DNA from: Gemmatimonadales bacterium
Lineage (GTDB): Bacteria; Gemmatimonadota; Gemmatimonadetes; Gemmatimonadales; GWC2-71-9
NCBI GenBank assembly: GCA_025935995.1
Contig: JAICUF010000018.1
Location: 1 to 33,917, forward strand
Length of the DNA stretch: 33,917 nucleotides
Direction of reading: 5' to 3'
This document shows positions 7,109 through 16,098 of this stretch, piece after piece; position 1 is the stretch's first letter; every line of letters starts with the position of its first letter. Below the pieces are notes generated by a model. The model was given only the letters and a program-made list of their open reading frames with translations, made no database searches and was not told where the DNA came from. A program made the translations under genes and the position numbers.

Positions 7109-8677
7109 TCAGCCCATCGGCTTCCCGCCCGCCGCGATCTCCTGCTGCAGGTGGCTGTGCTTCCGTCCGTAGCTGAAGTAGATCACGAACCCGATCAGGA
7201 GCCACACGAAGAGCCGGATCCAGGTGTCGCCGGGCAGCGTCGCCATGAGCCCGAAGCAGGCGAGGATGCCGAGGATCGGCACGACGGGGACGAGCGGCGT
7301 CCGGAACGGCCGCTCGAGATCGGGGCGGGTCCGCCGCAGGATCAGGACGCCGGCGCAGACCAGCACGAAGGCGAGGAGCGTCCCGATGTTGACCAGCTCG
7401 CCCAGCAGCTGGATCGGGAAGGTACCGGTGATGACCGCGACGATGAGCCCGACGTAGATCGTGGACAGGTAGGGCGTCCGGTACTTCGGGTGCACCTTGC
7501 CGGCCCACGGCCCCATGAGGCCGTCGCGGGACATCGAGTAGAAGACGCGCGACTGGCCGAGGAGCATGACCAGCACCACGGAGCCCAGGCCGAGCACGGC
7601 GCCGATGGTGATGAACGGCGTGAGCCAGCGGAGGCCGGCCACGTTCTCCACGGCGTACGCCACGGGGTGCGCCACGTTCAGCTGGTCGTACTTGATGACG
7701 CCGGTGAGCACCATCGAGACCAGGATGTAGAGCACCGTGCAGATGGCGAGCGAGCCCAGGATCCCGATGGGCATGTCGCGCTGCGGGTTCTTCGCTTCCT
7801 GCGCCGCGGTGCTCACCGCGTCGAAGCCGATGTAGGCGAAGAAGATGAGGCCCGCGCCGCGGAAGACGCCGCTCCAGCCGAACTGGCCGAAGGTCCCGGT
7901 GTTCTGGGGAATGAACGGGTGCCAGTTGGCGGTGTTGATGTAGCCGAGGCCGAAGGCGATGAACATGAGCACCACCGCGATCTTGAGGATCACGATGATG
8001 TTGTTCACCTTGGCCGACTCCTCGATCCCGATCACCAGGATGGCGGAGGCGATGAGTACGATGGCCACGGCCGGGAGGTTGAAGAGGGCGCCCGTCGTGT
8101 TCCACCCCGCGTGAGTGCAGAAGTTCACCGCCTTGGTGACGTCGGCCGCGCTGCAGTGGATGAGCGGCGACGACGTGAGGGCGACCGGGATATGGATCCC
8201 GAGGTAGTCGAGGAGGCTCACGAAGTAGCCCGACCAGCCGACGCCGACGGTGGCGGCTCCCATCGCATACTCGAGGACCAGGTCCCACCCGATGATCCAC
8301 GCGATGAACTCGCCCATCGTCGCGTACGAGTAGGTGTAGGCGCTGCCGGCCACCGGGACGGCGCTCGCCATCTCGGCGTAGCAGAGGCCGGCAAGGCCGC
8401 AGGCGATGGCAGCGAAGACGAAGGAGATCGGAACGGCGGGTCCCGCGTGCAGCGCGGCGGCGAGGCCGGTCAGCACGAAGATCCCCGCGCCGATGATGGC
8501 ACCGATGCCGAGCATCGTGAGGTTCATCGCGCCGAGGGTGCGGTTGAGGGACCGCTCGCCGGTGGCCTCCGCTTCGGCCCGCAGTGCCGAGATCGATTTG
8601 GTGGCCCACAGTCCGGTGCCGCCGCCGTAGGTGGGCGGGCGCGACGACGGGGCGTCCTTTACATCGAGTACGCTCAT
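7109..8677 (-). CDS. APC-superfamily amino acid permease (CAT-like), second copy
   Basis: A 522-residue inner-membrane amino acid transporter. After a hydrophilic N-terminal extension of about 25 residues, the paralogue-specific SISALRAEAEA segment and the helix 1 motif GIGAIIGAGIFVLTG (57-71) appear; the helix 6 region FFAYIGFDAVSTAAQEAKNP is identical to the neighbouring permease. Compared with that paralogue it carries a longer loop with two cysteines (in SPLIHCSAAD and VNFCTHAGWN), which could form a disulphide on the outer face. The ATG at 8677 has GAGG six bases upstream. It follows guaB by 61 bases on the same strand, and a strong terminator sits behind it. Substrate is unknown. Confidence 0.93.
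   Translation of the reverse strand: MSVLDVKDAPSSRPPTYGGGTGLWATKSISALRAEAEATGERSLNRTLGAMNLTMLGIGAIIGAGIFVLTGLAAALHAGPAVPISFVFAAIACGLAGLCYAEMASAVPVAGSAYTYSYATMGEFIAWIIGWDLVLEYAMGAATVGVGWSGYFVSLLDYLGIHIPVALTSSPLIHCSAADVTKAVNFCTHAGWNTTGALFNLPAVAIVLIASAILVIGIEESAKVNNIIVILKIAVVLMFIAFGLGYINTANWHPFIPQNTGTFGQFGWSGVFRGAGLIFFAYIGFDAVSTAAQEAKNPQRDMPIGILGSLAICTVLYILVSMVLTGVIKYDQLNVAHPVAYAVENVAGLRWLTPFITIGAVLGLGSVVLVMLLGQSRVFYSMSRDGLMGPWAGKVHPKYRTPYLSTIYVGLIVAVITGTFPIQLLGELVNIGTLLAFVLVCAGVLILRRTRPDLERPFRTPLVPVVPILGILACFGLMATLPGDTWIRLFVWLLIGFVIYFSYGRKHSHLQQEIAAGGKPMG
7764..7843. repeat. 80-bp near-identical patch shared by two permease paralogues (copy 2)
   Basis: Partner of 6148-6227, with one mismatch visible over 80 bases. 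Both copies are in direct orientation about 1.6 kb apart, so recombination between them would delete parts of both permease genes and the promoter and terminator between them. Confidence 0.8.
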
Positions 8678-8738
8678 CAGATGCCTCGGTTGGAGAATTG
8701 AGTCGGACTGCGGTCAGACCGGCGGCGTGGCCGCCGCC

Positions 8739-10292
8739 TCAAGCACTGTAGTTGGGCGCCTCGCGCGTGATCGTCACGTCGTGCGGATGCGACTCGCGGA
8801 GGCCGGCCGACGTCACCTGGATCATCTCGACCTCGCGCTGCAGCGCCGGAATGTCGGCGACGCCGCAGTAGCCCATCCCGCTCCGGAGGCCGCCGACCAT
8901 CTGGTAGATGACGTCCGCGACCGCCCCCTTGTAGGGCACCCGTCCCTCGATCCCCTCCGGCACCCATTTCGAGGGGGCCATCTCACCCTCCTGGAAGTAC
9001 CGGTCGGCCGAGCCGTCCTGCATGGCGGAGAGACTGCCCATGCCGCGGATCATCTTGAAGCGGCGGCCTTCGGCCAGCACGCTCTCGCCGGGGCTCTCCT
9101 CGGTGCCGGCCAGCATCGAGCCCATCATCGCGGACGACGCGCCGGAGGCGAGCGCCTTCACCATGTCGCCCGAGTACTTGATGCCGCCGTCGGCGATGAT
9201 CGGCACGTCGCCCGCGCCGCGCACGGCATCCATGATCGCCGTCACCTGCGGCACCCCGACGCCGGTGACGACGCGCGTGGTGCAGATGCTGCCGGGCCCG
9301 ATGCCCACCTTCACCGCATCCGCGCCGCGCCGCACCAGCTCGCGGGCGCCGGCCTCGGTCGCGACGTTGCCCGCGATGATCTGCGCGTCGGGAAAGGCGC
9401 GGCGGATGGCGTCGAGTGTGCCCATCACCCCTTCGCTGTGCCCATGCGCGGAGTCGATCACGATCACGTCGGCGCCGGCGCCGAGGAGGGCGCGCGCACG
9501 GGTGAGGTCGCCGGGCGTCCCGCCGACCGCCGCGGCCACCCGGAGGCGCCCGTGCTGATCCTTGTTGGCGTTGGGATGCTCGCGCCGCTTGAAGATGTCC
9601 TTGACGGTGATGAGCCCCTTGAGCACGCCCTCCCCGTCCACGACGGGCAGCTTCTCGATCCGGTGGCGCGCGAGCATCCGCTCGGCCTCGTCGAGATCGG
9701 TGCCGACCGGGGCGGTGACGAGGTTCTCGCGGGTCATCGCCTCGCCGATCGGCTGGTCGAGGTTCCGCTCGAACTGGAGGTCGCGGTTGGTCACGATGCC
9801 GACCAGCCGGCCCTGCCCGTCCACGATCGGGACGCCCGAGATCTTGAACCGGCGCATCAGCGCCACCACCTCGCGAAGCGGGCGGTCGGGGCCGAGCGTG
9901 ATCGGGTTGAGGATCATCCCGCTCTCGCTCCGCTTGACGCGATCCACCTCGGCCGCCTGGCGGTCGATGGACATGTTCTTGTGGATCACCCCGATGCCGC
10001 CGGCCCGCGCCATGGCGATGGCCATCTCGGCTTCGGTGACCGTGTCCATGGCGGCCGAGATGAGCGGGATGTTGAGCGAGATGGTGCGGGTGAGGCGGGT
10101 ACGGGTCGAGACGTCACGGGGGTGGACCGCAGAGTGTCGCGGGACCAGGAGGACGTCGTCGAAGGTGAGCCCCACCTGCGCGCGGATGCGGGGCGCCGGG
10201 AGCTCGGCGGGCTTCGGGTCGGCGGCGGATGCACGACGGCCCTCCGCGACCCCCGGAGGGGCGGAAGGGCCGTTGAGCGTCGATGGTTCCAT
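8739..10292 (-). CDS. guaB: Inosine-5'-monophosphate dehydrogenase
   Basis: Catalyses NAD-dependent oxidation of IMP to XMP, the committed step of guanine nucleotide synthesis, in the cytosol. The 517-residue protein has the N-terminal barrel start [11 protein letters not shown] (41-51), two CBS domains between about residues 120 and 240 ([11 protein letters not shown] and [11 protein letters not shown] repeats), the phosphate-binding region [10 protein letters not shown], and the active loop [13 protein letters not shown], whose Cys337 is the catalytic nucleophile. A 30-35-residue Pro/Ala-rich N-terminal extension precedes the usual start, so a later start cannot be excluded, but the ATG at 10292 is in frame and 19 bases after the permease stop. 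Placement between two amino acid permease genes on the same strand suggests co-transcription. Confidence 0.97.
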   Translation of the reverse strand: MEPSTLNGPSAPPGVAEGRRASAADPKPAELPAPRIRAQVGLTFDDVLLVPRHSAVHPRDVSTRTRLTRTISLNIPLISAAMDTVTEAEMAIAMARAGGIGVIHKNMSIDRQAAEVDRVKRSESGMILNPITLGPDRPLREVVALMRRFKISGVPIVDGQGRLVGIVTNRDLQFERNLDQPIGEAMTRENLVTAPVGTDLDEAERMLARHRIEKLPVVDGEGVLKGLITVKDIFKRREHPNANKDQHGRLRVAAAVGGTPGDLTRARALLGAGADVIVIDSAHGHSEGVMGTLDAIRRAFPDAQIIAGNVATEAGARELVRRGADAVKVGIGPGSICTTRVVTGVGVPQVTAIMDAVRGAGDVPIIADGGIKYSGDMVKALASGASSAMMGSMLAGTEESPGESVLAEGRRFKMIRGMGSLSAMQDGSADRYFQEGEMAPSKWVPEGIEGRVPYKGAVADVIYQMVGGLRSGMGYCGVADIPALQREVEMIQVTSAGLRESHPHDVTITREAPNYSA

Positions 10293-10311
10293 CTTGTAGA
10301 GTAGAGCGGAT

Positions 10312-11805
10312 TTAGCTGGAACGCAAGGCGGAGCGGCGCCACACCAGATAGACCGGAATCCCCAGCGCCACGATGAGGAGGCCGGGCCACGTGTACACCG
10401 GCTTCCGGATGAGGAGCACCACCATCAGCGCCGCCGCCGCCACCATGTAGAGGCCCGGCACGACCGGGTAGCCGAAGGCCTTCACGGGCCGCGGCAGGTC
10501 GGGCCGCTTCCGGCGAAGCCGGAAGAGCGCCAGCGTGGTCAGGAAGTAGAAGAGGACCGACGCGAAGATGACGTAGTCGAGGAGCTGGTTGTAGGTCCCG
10601 CTCAGGCAGAGGACCGAGGCCCAGACCGCCTGCACCGTGAGGCCGAAGACCGGCGTGCGGCGCCGCGGGTGCAGCTCACCGGCGCGGCGGAAGAAGAGCC
10701 GGTCCTCCGCCATCGCGTAGTACACGCGGGGCCCGGCGAGCACGAGCCCGGCGTTGCAGCCGAAGGTCGAGATCACGATCAACCCGGCCATCGCCGCCGC
10801 CCCCGCGGCGCCCAGCATCACCTCCACCGCCGACGAGGCCACGCGGTCCTGTGTCGCGTGCTGGATGCCGCGGGCCAGCGCCGTCGCGCCGTTCGCGTCG
10901 CCGGCAAAGGGAAGGACGCTGAGGTAGGAGATGTTCGCCAGGATGTAGAGGAGCGTCACCAGCCCGGTGCCGATCGCCAGCGCGCGCGGGAGATTCCGTG
11001 CGGGATCGCGCACCTCGGCCGCGGCGAAGGTGACGTTGTTCCAGGAGTCCGACGAGAAGAGCGAGCCCACCATCGCGGCGCCGATCGCGGGGAGCATGAG
11101 GAGGCCCCAGTCGCCGGTGCCCCAGAAGGTCGAGCCGCTGAAGTTGGCCGCGGCCACGTCGGCCCGCCGGAAGATCGCGATGCCGAGCACCACGAGCAGC
11201 GCCAGTGCCACGGCCTTGATCGCCGTGAGGAAGGTCTGGAGCCGGGCGCCGACCGCCACGCCCCGCGCGTTGATCCAAGTGAGGAACACGATGCTGAGGA
11301 TGGCGACGAGCCGCTGCACCGAGACCCCGAGCGGGATCGCCTCGGCCGAGCCCGGAAGCCGGATGTGGCCGAGGGAGAGGAAGATCGTGTCGCTGAGCGA
11401 CGGGAAGAAGACGGCCAGGTACTTGGCCATCGCGACCGCCACCGCCGCGATGGTGCCGGTCTGGATGACGGTGAAGAGGGTCCAGCCGAAGAGAAATCCC
11501 ACGGCGGGCGAGAGCCCTTCGCGGAGGAACACATACTGTCCCCCCGCCTTCGGCATCATCGCCGCGAGCTCCGCGTAGGCCAGCGCGCCGGCCAGCGTCA
11601 TGGCACCGGTGAGGACCCAGACCAGCATGAGCCCGCCGGGCCCCCACGCGTTCACCTGCCGGCCGATGTCGGAGGAGACGATGAAGATGCCCGAGCCGAT
11701 CATCGTGCCGACCACGAGCGAGATCGCCTGGATGGGGCCGATGCCGCGGATGAACTTCGGCTCGCCGGCGGAGGAGGCCGTCGGTGCTTCGAGAGTCGTC
11801 GCCAT
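10312..11805 (-). CDS. APC-superfamily amino acid permease (LAT-like)
   Basis: A 497-residue inner-membrane transporter with about 12 hydrophobic segments. The helix 1 motif [13 protein letters not shown] (33-45) and the segment [19 protein letters not shown] are typical of the LAT/basic APC branch, which differs from the two CAT-like paralogues nearby. The ATG at 11805 gives [10 protein letters not shown] and lies 11 bases past the stop of the upstream small gene; the gene ends (TAA) 19 bases before guaB. The pattern is an operon: small protein, permease, guaB, permease. Specific substrate cannot be assigned. Confidence 0.93.
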   Translation of the reverse strand: MATTLEAPTASSAGEPKFIRGIGPIQAISLVVGTMIGSGIFIVSSDIGRQVNAWGPGGLMLVWVLTGAMTLAGALAYAELAAMMPKAGGQYVFLREGLSPAVGFLFGWTLFTVIQTGTIAAVAVAMAKYLAVFFPSLSDTIFLSLGHIRLPGSAEAIPLGVSVQRLVAILSIVFLTWINARGVAVGARLQTFLTAIKAVALALLVVLGIAIFRRADVAAANFSGSTFWGTGDWGLLMLPAIGAAMVGSLFSSDSWNNVTFAAAEVRDPARNLPRALAIGTGLVTLLYILANISYLSVLPFAGDANGATALARGIQHATQDRVASSAVEVMLGAAGAAAMAGLIVISTFGCNAGLVLAGPRVYYAMAEDRLFFRRAGELHPRRRTPVFGLTVQAVWASVLCLSGTYNQLLDYVIFASVLFYFLTTLALFRLRRKRPDLPRPVKAFGYPVVPGLYMVAAAALMVVLLIRKPVYTWPGLLIVALGIPVYLVWRRSALRSS

Positions 11806-11816
11806 GGGATCCGGGG

Positions 11817-12155
11817 TTACTGTGGCTTGGCCGGCGGCAGCTCGCGCTTGCCGCTTCCTTCCGTCACCTTCACCGCCTCGTCGACGACCGCCTGCCCCGC
11901 CGCCGCGACGCCCTTCATCACCTTGGTGGCGCTGTCGAGGATCCCCATCGTGCCGCTGATCGCCTTGATGGGGAGCTTGCCGGCGCGCATCGTATCCTCG
12001 ACCGTCTCCGTGAGCCGCGCGAGGATCCCGGTCGGGCGCGCCCGTTCGCCGTACTTGCTCTCCAGGAACTCGATGTAGTCGAGGATCTGGTAGGCGCGCT
12101 CCTCCGGCAGGGCCTCGAGGCTCCGCAGAATCCGCTGCTTCAGCAGGTCGTTCAT
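11817..12155 (-). CDS. Small DUF2281-like protein
   Basis: A 112-residue soluble protein. The N-terminal part KQRILRSLEALPEERAYQILDYIEFLESKYG (6-36) has the helix pattern of DUF2281-like proteins, which occur in plasmid, toxin-antitoxin and housekeeping contexts. The rest is helical with Ala/Val-rich stretches and a Lys/Pro-rich tail. The track start at 12230 reaches into the divergent antiporter; the ATG at 12155, with GAGG three bases upstream, is preferred. It heads the minus-strand permease-guaB operon and is divergent to the antiporter at 12214. No partner toxin gene is visible, and function is unknown. Confidence 0.75.
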   Translation of the reverse strand: MNDLLKQRILRSLEALPEERAYQILDYIEFLESKYGERARPTGILARLTETVEDTMRAGKLPIKAISGTMGILDSATKVMKGVAAAGQAVVDEAVKVTEGSGKRELPPAKPQ

Positions 12156-12213
12156 GGTCCTCTGAATCTGTCGCCGTCTACCGGACGGCGCCACTCCCGG
12201 GATAGGATTGGCC

Positions 12214-13449
12214 ATGACCTCCGGGCTCATCCTGGTGGCCGTGGTCGCGGCCGGCTACATCGCCGCGCGGCTCGCGGCGGGAGCCCTGGCACGCCGGTAC
12301 CTCATCGTCTCGGGCGCCGAGTACCTGGTGCTGGGGGTGCTGCTGGGACCGCGGGTGGCGGGGCTTCTCAGCGCCAGCGTGCTCGACAGCTTCGGCCCGC
12401 TGATCACGCTCGCGATCGGCTGGATGGGCGCCGTCATCGGCTCCGAATTCCACCTGAAGCGGATGCTCCGCCTCCGGGGCGAGCTGTATCAGGTGGCCTT
12501 CCTCGAGGCGATTCTCGTCGTCGGGTTCGTGGGCGGCGCGCTCTTTCTCCTGCTCACGCGCGTGCTCGGCGTATTCCCCGCCGACGCGATCGCGCCCGCC
12601 ACGATTCTCGGCGCCATCGCCGTGACGACGTCGTCATCGGGAATCGCGCTCGCCGCGCGCCGGCTGGCCCGCGACCGGACCGCGCGGACGCCGCTCCTGC
12701 ACCAGCTTCAGGTGGCCGGCGGGATGGACGCGGCGGTCGGCATCCTGACGTTCGGCACGGTGCTCTGCCTGGTCCATCTGCCGCCGCCGGGGAACATCCG
12801 GCCGCCGACGCCGACGGAGTGGGCCGTGATCGGGGTCGGGATCGGGATCCTGGGCGGAATCGTCTACCACCTGTTCCTCGGCGGCGAGCGCGATCCCGAC
12901 CGGCTCTTCATCTCGCTCGCGGGCGCGATCATGCTGGCCAGCGGCGCCGCGGCCTACGCCCGCCTCTCCCCCCTCGTCCCCACGATGCTCATCGGCGCGA
13001 TCCTCGCGAACACCGCGCGGAACCGCCATGAGATCGTCGAAGTCCTCCACCGCGTGCAGCGCCCCCTCTACCTCGTGCTGCTCATGTTCGCCGGCGCCGC
13101 GTGGCGTGTGCCGGGCGGCGCGTGGGGCATTCCGCTCGCGGCGTTCATCCTGCTCCGGCTCATCGCCAAGCCGGCCGCGGCGCGCGTGGCCACGCGGCTG
13201 AGCGGCATGTCGCGGGTGATCGGCGGCGACTGGGGCATCGCGCTCGTCGGCCAGGGCAGTCTCGCGGTGGCGATCGCGCTCAACTACCGGATCTTCGACG
13301 ACTCCGACCTGTCGAACGTGGTATTCACGGCGGCGCTCGTCTCGGTCCTCGCCACCGACCTCCTCTCGGCGCGCGTGGTGCGCGCGGTCGTGCGGCGCCA
13401 CCACCGCCGCCGCGGGCCGCTCGCCGCCGCGGGCGCGCGGGAGCGCTGA
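12214..13449 (+). CDS. Cation/proton antiporter-like membrane protein, first of a tandem pair
   Basis: A 411-residue polytopic protein of the CPA2-like monovalent cation:proton antiporter type with roughly 11-13 hydrophobic segments and no soluble regulatory domain. The segment where CPA2 exchangers usually show a DD pair reads QVAGGMDAAVGI, so only one Asp is kept. ATG at 12214 is chosen over the track's TTG at 12208 because AGGA sits six bases before it. The stop overlaps the ATG of the next antiporter gene (TGATG), so the two are made together and may form one complex or act in sequence. The ion carried (Na+ or K+) cannot be read from sequence. The neighbour on the other strand is the small DUF2281-like gene. 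Confidence 0.85.
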   Translation: MTSGLILVAVVAAGYIAARLAAGALARRYLIVSGAEYLVLGVLLGPRVAGLLSASVLDSFGPLITLAIGWMGAVIGSEFHLKRMLRLRGELYQVAFLEAILVVGFVGGALFLLLTRVLGVFPADAIAPATILGAIAVTTSSSGIALAARRLARDRTARTPLLHQLQVAGGMDAAVGILTFGTVLCLVHLPPPGNIRPPTPTEWAVIGVGIGILGGIVYHLFLGGERDPDRLFISLAGAIMLASGAAAYARLSPLVPTMLIGAILANTARNRHEIVEVLHRVQRPLYLVLLMFAGAAWRVPGGAWGIPLAAFILLRLIAKPAAARVATRLSGMSRVIGGDWGIALVGQGSLAVAIALNYRIFDDSDLSNVVFTAALVSVLATDLLSARVVRAVVRRHHRRRGPLAAAGARER

Positions 13450-14771
13450 TGCGCCGCGCCGTCATCCTCCTCGTGGTCTTCGCGCTCGTGGCGCTCCTGC
13501 GCCCGCTGGGCTCGGCCGGGTACGGCTCGCAGGCGCTGCTCACCTTCGGCTTCCTGATCCTCGCCGCGTACACCGTGGGCGAGATCGCCACCGCGCTGCG
13601 CGGCCCCGCGGTGGTGGGCTACATGGTCGCCGGCGTCGTCTTCGGCCCCGCGGCGCTCGCGACCGTGAGCCCCGAGGCGCTCACGCGGCTCGCGCCGGTG
13701 AGCGGCCTCGCGGTCGCCCTCATCGCCTTCCTCGCCGGGGCCGAGCTGCGCTGGGAGGAGCTGCGCGACCGGGGCGTCGCGCTGCTCAAGGTGATGTCGG
13801 CGGAGCTGCTGCTCGGGTTCATCGCCCTGGCGGCGACGCTGTACGCCGGGCGGGGCTTCGTGCCGTTCATGCGGGACCTGCCGGCGCCGCAGGCGCTCGC
13901 GGTCGCCGTGCTGGTGGGATCGATCGCCATCGTCCACTCGCCGGCGGTGACGATGGCCCTGCTCGCGGAGACGAGGGCCCGGGGCCCGGTGGCCCGGACG
14001 ACGCTCGGCGTCGTGCTGCTCACCGACGTGGTCGTGGTGCTCCTCTTCAGCGGCACGCTGACGCTCGCGCGGACGCTGGCGCCCGGGGCCGAGGGGAGCG
14101 GCGTGTCGCTCGGGACCCTCAGCTGGGAGATCCTGGGCGCCCTCCTCGTGGGCACCCTCCTCGGGACGGCGATCGCGGTCTACCTGCGGTTCGTGAACGA
14201 GGAGCTGCTGCTCTTCGCGGTGCTGGCGGCCTTCCTCGGAAGCGAGGTGGCCCGGCTCGCGCACGTGGAGGCGGTGCTCACCCTCGTGACGACGGGCTTC
14301 GTGGCGGAGAATCTCTCGCACCGCTCCCGCGGCGAGGCGCTCCGCCACGCCATGGAGCGCTCCGCCGCGCCGGTGTTCGTCGTCTTCTTCGCGCTCTCGG
14401 GCGCGACGATCGACGTGGCCGCCGTGGCCACGCTGCTTCCGATCCTGGTGCCGCTCGCGATCGTGCGCGGAGCGGCGATCTGGATCGGCACGCGGGTGGG
14501 CGGGCGCTGGGCCGGCCTTCCACGCGACATCTCCGGGAACCTCTGGCTCGGACTGGTGTCGCAGGCGGGGGTGGCGATCGGACTCGCGTCGGTGGTGGCG
14601 GAGGCATTCCCGACGTTCGGGGTGGAGCTGCGAACGCTGCTGCTCGCGCTGATCGCCCTCAATCAGCTCGTGGGGCCGATCCTGTTCCGCCGGGCGCTGG
14701 TGCGCTCGGGCGAGGCACCGTCCCGCGGAGCGCTGCCGGGCGCGGTGCCGGCGCCCTCCCCGCCGCGCTGA
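13449..14771 (+). CDS. Cation/proton antiporter (CPA2-like), second of a tandem pair
   Basis: A 440-residue polytopic membrane protein. The N-terminus MRRAVILLVVFALVALLRPL is a hydrophobic leader-like helix; the GPAVVGYMVAGVVFGP segment and the IAFLAGAELRWEEL segment match the Na+/H+ exchanger fold. The expected DD/ND site reads LLTDVVVVLLF (TD). The track lists it from a shadow start at 13101; the real start is the ATG at 13449, overlapping the preceding stop as TGATG. The Pro/Ala-rich C-terminal tail after LNQLVGPILFRRAL overlaps the 3' end of the convergent YcbB-like gene by 113 bases. Likely to act with the preceding antiporter; the transported ion is unknown. Confidence 0.88.
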   Translation: MRRAVILLVVFALVALLRPLGSAGYGSQALLTFGFLILAAYTVGEIATALRGPAVVGYMVAGVVFGPAALATVSPEALTRLAPVSGLAVALIAFLAGAELRWEELRDRGVALLKVMSAELLLGFIALAATLYAGRGFVPFMRDLPAPQALAVAVLVGSIAIVHSPAVTMALLAETRARGPVARTTLGVVLLTDVVVVLLFSGTLTLARTLAPGAEGSGVSLGTLSWEILGALLVGTLLGTAIAVYLRFVNEELLLFAVLAAFLGSEVARLAHVEAVLTLVTTGFVAENLSHRSRGEALRHAMERSAAPVFVVFFALSGATIDVAAVATLLPILVPLAIVRGAAIWIGTRVGGRWAGLPRDISGNLWLGLVSQAGVAIGLASVVAEAFPTFGVELRTLLLALIALNQLVGPILFRRALVRSGEAPSRGALPGAVPAPSPPR

Positions 14772-16098
14772 CGGAACAGGCGGGCGGCGGGCGCCGGGCG
14801 AGGATCGGGGCCATCGCGCGCTCGAGCCGCGGATCGGCGCCGGTCGAGTCGGGGCGGAAGGAGGCACCACCGGTAGTCGCGAGCGCGGTGGGGGCGATGT
14901 AGTAGAGCGAGAGGGGTGCGTCCGCCGGCGCGAGCGCCGCGAGTCGCGCGAGACTGTCGGCCTGGACGCACCCCGGGCGCCCGCCGAGCGCGAGCGTTCG
15001 TCCGCCGGCCAGCGTCAGCGCCGGCGCGGCGCCCCCGGCGATGCGCGCCGTGTCGGCGACCACCGGCGGCAATCCTTCCACGCAGCGCGCATCGAGCCGC
15101 ACTGCTCCGGCGTACACCGTTTCCGATCCGACGCGGAGCTCGAGACGTCCGGCCCCGCCATCCACGATGAGCGACGCGCCCGGGCTCCGCTCGGGAAGCC
15201 AGCGATAGCGCTCGAGGTTGAGCGCGAGGAGCCGTGCCCGCGCGACGGCCGGCACCGCCAGAGCCCGCCACGTCGCGGGGCCCACGACACCATCCGCGCC
15301 GAGGCCCAGTCGTCGCTGCGCGCGGCGCACCGCCGACTCCACCTTCGCGTCGAACGCGATGCCGGTCGAATCGGGGGCCGCGAGATCCCCGGTGCGGACG
15401 AGCCGCCGCCGGAGCGCGGACACCGCCGAATCGCGCGCGCCGAGCCGGAGCGTGCCGCCGGTGTCCGCCAGCGACCAGTCGCCGGCGAGCGCGAGCGCGT
15501 GATAGCGGCTCAGCGCGGCCCGGAGCGATGCGTACGCCCCGCTCGCCGGCCGGTAGCGCGCCGCGGCTTCGCGCGGTGGCAGGCGGAGCGCCCGCACCAG
15601 CTCGCTGTCGGGCGGCGGCACGGGAGCCGGCAGGCGCCACGCGCCGTCCGTCTCCGCGGGCGAAACCTGCCCCGCGGCGAGGGACGCGAAGTAGTCGAGC
15701 AGCGCGGCGGTGAGGCGGAGATCGGACTCGGCGATCCCGGCGACGGCGCCCAGGTCCCAGGCGCCGCTGTCGGCGGCGAATGCCGCGGGATGGATTCCCT
15801 CGTCGAGTGCCGCGCAGAGGGCGTCGATCGCCGAGCGGCCCGCGGGCGTCGGGCCGGCCCGGTCATACCAGAGCGGCGCGTAGCGGGCACCATCGTAGAC
15901 GCGCCGCATGAGGGCCCACCGCGCCTCCGAAGTCCAGGGACGAGGGCTCTGGTTCCAGATGGCGCGTTCGATCCCGGCCGCGATGTCGAGCGACGCGGTA
16001 TCGGGCGCGGTCGGTCGGCTCCCCGCCGGTCCGCCGCCCGACGGCTCGGCGCACGCGGTGGCCGCGGCGAGCGCGACCAGAAGCGCCAGGCCACGCAT
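14659..16098 (-). CDS. YcbB-like L,D-transpeptidase homologue with degenerate YkuD domain (lipoprotein)
   Basis: A 479-residue exported protein. The N-terminus MRGLALLVALAAATACAEP has a lipobox-like ATAC, with Cys16 as lipidation site. The order of domains matches YcbB-type murein L,D-transpeptidases: an N-terminal domain with the DGARYAPLWYDRAG segment, a peptidoglycan-binding domain (about 225-280, ending GADGVVGPATWRAL), NLERYRWLP, then a YkuD-like part. The catalytic motif is eroded: GGRPGCVQADSLARLA keeps a Cys, but no HGT histidine and no SxGCxR serine or arginine is present, and this part is shortened. It is likely a non-catalytic wall-binding relative. The ATG directly follows the antiporter TAG with no gap. 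Its 3' end overlaps the convergent antiporter by 113 bases. Confidence 0.82.
   Translation of the reverse strand: MRGLALLVALAAATACAEPSGGGPAGSRPTAPDTASLDIAAGIERAIWNQSPRPWTSEARWALMRRVYDGARYAPLWYDRAGPTPAGRSAIDALCAALDEGIHPAAFAADSGAWDLGAVAGIAESDLRLTAALLDYFASLAAGQVSPAETDGAWRLPAPVPPPDSELVRALRLPPREAAARYRPASGAYASLRAALSRYHALALAGDWSLADTGGTLRLGARDSAVSALRRRLVRTGDLAAPDSTGIAFDAKVESAVRRAQRRLGLGADGVVGPATWRALAVPAVARARLLALNLERYRWLPERSPGASLIVDGGAGRLELRVGSETVYAGAVRLDARCVEGLPPVVADTARIAGGAAPALTLAGGRTLALGGRPGCVQADSLARLAALAPADAPLSLYYIAPTALATTGGASFRPDSTGADPRLERAMAPILARRPPPACSVSAAGRAPAPRPAALRGTVPRPSAPAPGGTGSAPRAD

Noticed and set aside
5544-8701. Long plus-strand ORFs opposite the permease genes (542 and 576 residues)
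   Set aside because: Extremely Asp/His/Arg/Gly-rich, no motifs, exactly antisense to clear transporters.
8721-8735. Hairpin GGCGGC-GTG-GCCGCC just after guaB as a terminator
   Set aside because: Short stem, three-base loop and no T-tract on either strand; the permease follows on the same strand.
12172-12190. 7-bp inverted repeat CGCCGTC/GACGGCG between the DUF2281-like gene and the antiporter
   Set aside because: It could be an operator, but there is no promoter match on either strand to place it, and such GC-rich repeats are common here.
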